Shown here piece by piece: positions 63,359 through 64,000 of a stretch of 64,000 nt of DNA; position 1 is the first letter of the stretch; each line of letters starts with the position of its first letter. This stretch comes from Cellvibrionales bacterium. GTDB lineage: Bacteria; Pseudomonadota; Gammaproteobacteria; Pseudomonadales; UBA7239. The translations under genes were made by a program, and so were the position numbers. The stretch spans positions 1,426,001 through 1,490,000 of the forward strand of contig JADJPU010000001.1 in NCBI GenBank assembly GCA_016713115.1, given 5' to 3'. Under the pieces are notes generated by a model. It saw only the letters and a list, made by a program, of their open reading frames with translations. It was not told the origin of the DNA and did no database searches.

Positions 63359-64000
63359 ATGATGCGCGCTCGTTATCTCTGCTCTGTTTGTCTGTCGATG
63401 CGTATCTTTCTGTCCTTTCTGTGTTTGGCTGTGGTCGTTGTAGGCGGCGTGTGGTGGTTTATTCAGCGCGATGCCAACTCGAACGCTGCGGCGCAAGCGC
63501 AATCTTTAGAAAATGCGTTGCAAGCCGTGGAGTGGTACACCAATGAATCCGTCAACAAAGCCTTGCGTGCAGAGGCAGAGGGCGATTTCTCTAATGCGCG
63601 CTTGTTTGGCGATAAAGCGATTGAATCGGATTTGAAAGCGCAGGGCCTGCGCAATGAAACAGCCGCTGCTTGGCAAGCGGCTGGAAAGCCAGAGCGGGCG
63701 CGTGATGCTTGGCGCCGTGCTGCAAAAATGGCAGATGCCCGTGCCCGCATGTTGGCTGACCGTATCCCCTTGTTGCAGAAATCTTTGGAGGTAGCACGGG
63801 CGGGCAATCCATCGGCTGTGTTTGAGGCGGAAGTCGCCTACCTGCAATCCTTGATTTATACCGCAGAACAGTGGGCGCTCGTGGTGCAGTTTTCAGTGGC
63901 AGCTACAGACAGCAACCAAGTGGCTGCTAGCAAGGAATCTTTGTCAAAAATATTGGTTTCCATGCAGCATGATGGTTTGTTGCAGCGGTTGTCTGGTGAA
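63359..64000 (+). CDS. Membrane-anchored hypothetical protein, 3' partial
   Basis: At least 214 residues, open to the window end. Starts could be ATG 63359, ATG 63362 or ATG 63398 (MRIFLSFLCLAVVVVGGVWWF), none with a clear ribosome site. One hydrophobic helix (about 18-32 from the first ATG) is followed by an Ala- and Arg-rich helical region with a TPR-like feel (GDFSNARLFGDKAIESDLKAQG, AAWQAAGKPERARDAWRRAAKMADARARM). No family recognised. The helical repeats suggest a periplasmic scaffold or signalling protein, but this is weak. Confidence 0.6.
   Translation, partial: MMRARYLCSVCLSMRIFLSFLCLAVVVVGGVWWFIQRDANSNAAAQAQSLENALQAVEWYTNESVNKALRAEAEGDFSNARLFGDKAIESDLKAQGLRNETAAAWQAAGKPERARDAWRRAAKMADARARMLADRIPLLQKSLEVARAGNPSAVFEAEVAYLQSLIYTAEQWALVVQFSVAATDSNQVAASKESLSKILVSMQHDGLLQRLSGE

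Overview
The window is a bacterial chromosome segment of roughly even base composition, densely packed with housekeeping genes, most likely from a gammaproteobacterium of the Pseudomonadales/Cellvibrionales type. Evidence: the E. coli-like order tRNA-Thr, tRNA-Tyr, tRNA-Gly, tRNA-Thr, tuf, tRNA-Trp, secE, nusG, rplKAJL, rpoBC; the Lpt/Kds lipopolysaccharide genes of a Gram-negative outer membrane; the Pseudomonas-like cluster BolA-like gene, murA, hisG (short form), hisD, hisC; and an intact S10-spc-alpha ribosomal cluster. A wax ester synthase/DGAT homologue and a paired acyl-CoA dehydrogenase locus suggest lipid storage and breakdown. I see no phage, transposon, CRISPR array, toxin or defence island, and no clearly new system.

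Layout. 1-2.55 kb: end of a SPOR-domain gene, five tRNA genes and EF-Tu. 2.6-14.3 kb: secE, nusG, L11, L1, L10, L7/L12, rpoB, rpoC, closed by a strong bidirectional terminator. 14.4-17.8 kb (minus): kdsD-kdsC-lptC-lptA-lptB. 17.9-22.5 kb: ibaG-like gene, murA, hisG, hisD, hisC. 22.6-27.7 kb: two acyl-CoA dehydrogenases, a WS/DGAT and an SGNH hydrolase. 27.7-32.8 kb: pepA-holC-hypothetical (minus) diverging from lptF-lptG, then an RDD membrane protein. 32.9-41.7 kb: uvrA, hisB-hisH-hisA, malonyl-CoA decarboxylase, an inositol monophosphatase (minus), folD and a hexapeptide acyltransferase. 41.7-55.5 kb: S10-spc-alpha operons from rpsJ to rplQ. 55.6-64 kb: a class V aminotransferase, a YhcB/ZapG-like protein, a YbbA-YbbP ABC system diverging from tesA, then bioA, a SirB2-like protein, a BolA protein and a membrane-anchored protein cut by the window end.

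How they work together: most of the window is the transcription and translation core. Lpt proteins at two loci (LptBAC and LptFG) with KdsC/KdsD make and export lipopolysaccharide. Six histidine genes lie in two groups, but hisF, hisI/hisE and hisZ are not here.

The most notable observations are anomalies. Seven genes (nusG, rplK, rplN, rpsM, an RDD gene, malonyl-CoA decarboxylase, bolA) carry a one-base frameshift, each in or next to a short single-base run. rplE has AGG where its start codon should be. rpoC lacks, in frame, about 70 residues of the nearly invariant C-terminal block that contains switch 1. Most of these genes are essential, so errors in the assembled sequence are the leading explanation, with rpoC the case most worth checking. 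No gene-free stretch exceeds 300 bases.
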